15,305 nt of DNA, from contig JAFGSH010000086.1 of the NCBI GenBank assembly GCA_016934695.1, positions 1-15,305 of the forward strand. The letters are read 5' to 3'. The translations under genes and the position numbers were made by a program. Positions within the stretch are counted from its first letter, which is position 1. Each line of letters begins with the position of its first letter. Below are positions 14,713 through 15,305 of the stretch, piece by piece. This DNA is from Deltaproteobacteria bacterium. Lineage in GTDB: Bacteria; Desulfobacterota; Syntrophia; Syntrophales; UBA2210. The notes beneath the pieces were generated by a model. It saw only the letters and a list, made by a program, of their open reading frames with translations, searched no databases and had not been told where the DNA came from.

Positions 14713-15305
14713 ATGAAAAACAACGATGACACAGATTTTCTCTCACGGCTCAGGGAAGGTCTGTCCAAGACGAGGAAGGGGTTTGTCAGGAATCTGGATG
14801 AGATGATCCTGGGGGTGAAGGTCATCTCAGACGATATCTTTGAAGATATCGAAGAGATACTGATCGGGGCCGACCTCGGACCCGCCTTCGCCGCCGATCT
14901 GCTCGAGGAGATGCGCCACCGGGCGAAGAGAAACGAACTCGACAGCCCGGACGCCCTCAAGAGGGTGGTCAAGGAACGGATGGTCTCCATCCTGAGGACA
15001 TGCGAATCGCCCCTGAGGATCCCCCAGGGGGAGCCCTACACCATCATGGTGGTCGGGGTGAACGGAACGGGAAAGACCACCACGATCGGGAAGATGGCCT
15101 CGCGTTTCAGGCGGAATGGGATCCCTCTGATCCTTGCGGCGGCCGATACCTTCAGGGCGGCGGCCATCGAACAGCTTGAGATATGGGCCCAGAGGGCAGG
15201 CGTACCGATCATCAAGCAGAAGATGGGGGCGGACCCCTCGGCGGTCGTCTTCGACGCGACCCATGCGGCGCAGGCGAGGAAGGCCGTCATGATCGCCGAC
15301 ACGGC
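14713..15305 (+). CDS. ftsY: signal recognition particle receptor FtsY, N-terminal part (3' end outside window)
   Basis: FtsY is the membrane-associated GTPase that receives SRP-ribosome complexes for co-translational insertion of membrane proteins. 197 complete codons are visible, about two thirds of an NG-only protein. Residues 5-100 form the N-domain helical bundle (FLSRLREGLSKTRKGF, then IFEDIEEILIGADLG). The GTPase P-loop is GVNGTGKTTTIGK at 115-127 with K121, and the G2 region DTFRAAAIEQL starts at D145. The long acidic A domain of E. coli FtsY is absent: the N domain begins directly after the start. The ATG at 14713 lacks a good ribosome binding site (AAGGAT is 18 bases away); an in-frame ATG at 14668 would add 15 residues but also lacks a site. 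The paralogue Ffh is excluded by the N-domain sequence and DTFRAAA (Ffh has D.YRPAA). Confidence 0.95.
   Translation, partial: MKNNDDTDFLSRLREGLSKTRKGFVRNLDEMILGVKVISDDIFEDIEEILIGADLGPAFAADLLEEMRHRAKRNELDSPDALKRVVKERMVSILRTCESPLRIPQGEPYTIMVVGVNGTGKTTTIGKMASRFRRNGIPLILAAADTFRAAAIEQLEIWAQRAGVPIIKQKMGADPSAVVFDATHAAQARKAVMIADT

Noticed and set aside
1..15305. CRISPR arrays, tRNA or rRNA genes, insertion sequences, attachment sites
   Set aside because: I saw no regularly spaced repeats, cloverleaf-like sequence, transposase or integrase motifs in the window.

Overview
The window is a GC-rich bacterial chromosome segment with densely packed, mostly housekeeping and metabolic genes. I see no phage, insertion sequence, CRISPR array, tRNA or rRNA. 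The combination of an AmmeMemoRadiSam-type radical SAM enzyme, a stand-alone ADP-forming acyl-CoA synthetase alpha-type subunit, an AMP-forming fatty acyl-CoA synthetase and a separate smc followed by a compact ftsY resembles anaerobic, syntrophic or sulfate-reducing Desulfobacterota (former Deltaproteobacteria). This placement rests on gene content and style, not on a marker search, so it is tentative.

Layout. (1) Bases 1-2492, plus strand: the 3' end of moaA (molybdopterin biosynthesis), a class I SAM methyltransferase, and the radical SAM enzyme AmrS. The last two overlap by four bases and are probably translationally coupled. (2) 2489-2734, minus strand: a small DUF2007 protein whose stop overlaps the amrS stop. 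(3) 2894-7002, plus strand: a SERCA-like Ca2+-type P-type ATPase, then an exported PQQ-type sugar dehydrogenase with a lipoprotein-like signal and an arginine codon choice unlike its neighbours. (4) 7170-8579, plus strand: a CoA-binding protein that matches the alpha subunit of ADP-forming acyl-CoA synthetases, with no ATP-grasp partner in the window. (5) 8580-9067: about 490 bases without a convincing intact gene, holding a 3' hairpin, a possible relic of a membrane signalling protein and an AT-rich inverted repeat. (6) 9068-10708, minus strand: an AMP-forming fatty acyl-CoA synthetase. (7) 10709-11027: an AT-rich divergent control region with a promoter candidate on each strand, a near-perfect 18-base palindrome roughly midway between them, and a hairpin in the smc leader. 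(8) 11028-14582: full-length smc. (9) 14713 to the window end: ftsY, cut at its 3' end, with its own promoter candidate.

Functional links. The two CoA-ligase-type genes converge on the gene-poor gap, and both concern activation or release of acyl groups as CoA thioesters, a main theme of fatty and aromatic acid metabolism in syntrophs. smc and ftsY are core genes for chromosome organisation and membrane protein targeting. I did not find a clear new multi-gene system. The items most worth a second look are the divergent control region, the orphan alpha subunit, the methyltransferase-AmrS coupling, the atypical sugar dehydrogenase and the possible relic gene.
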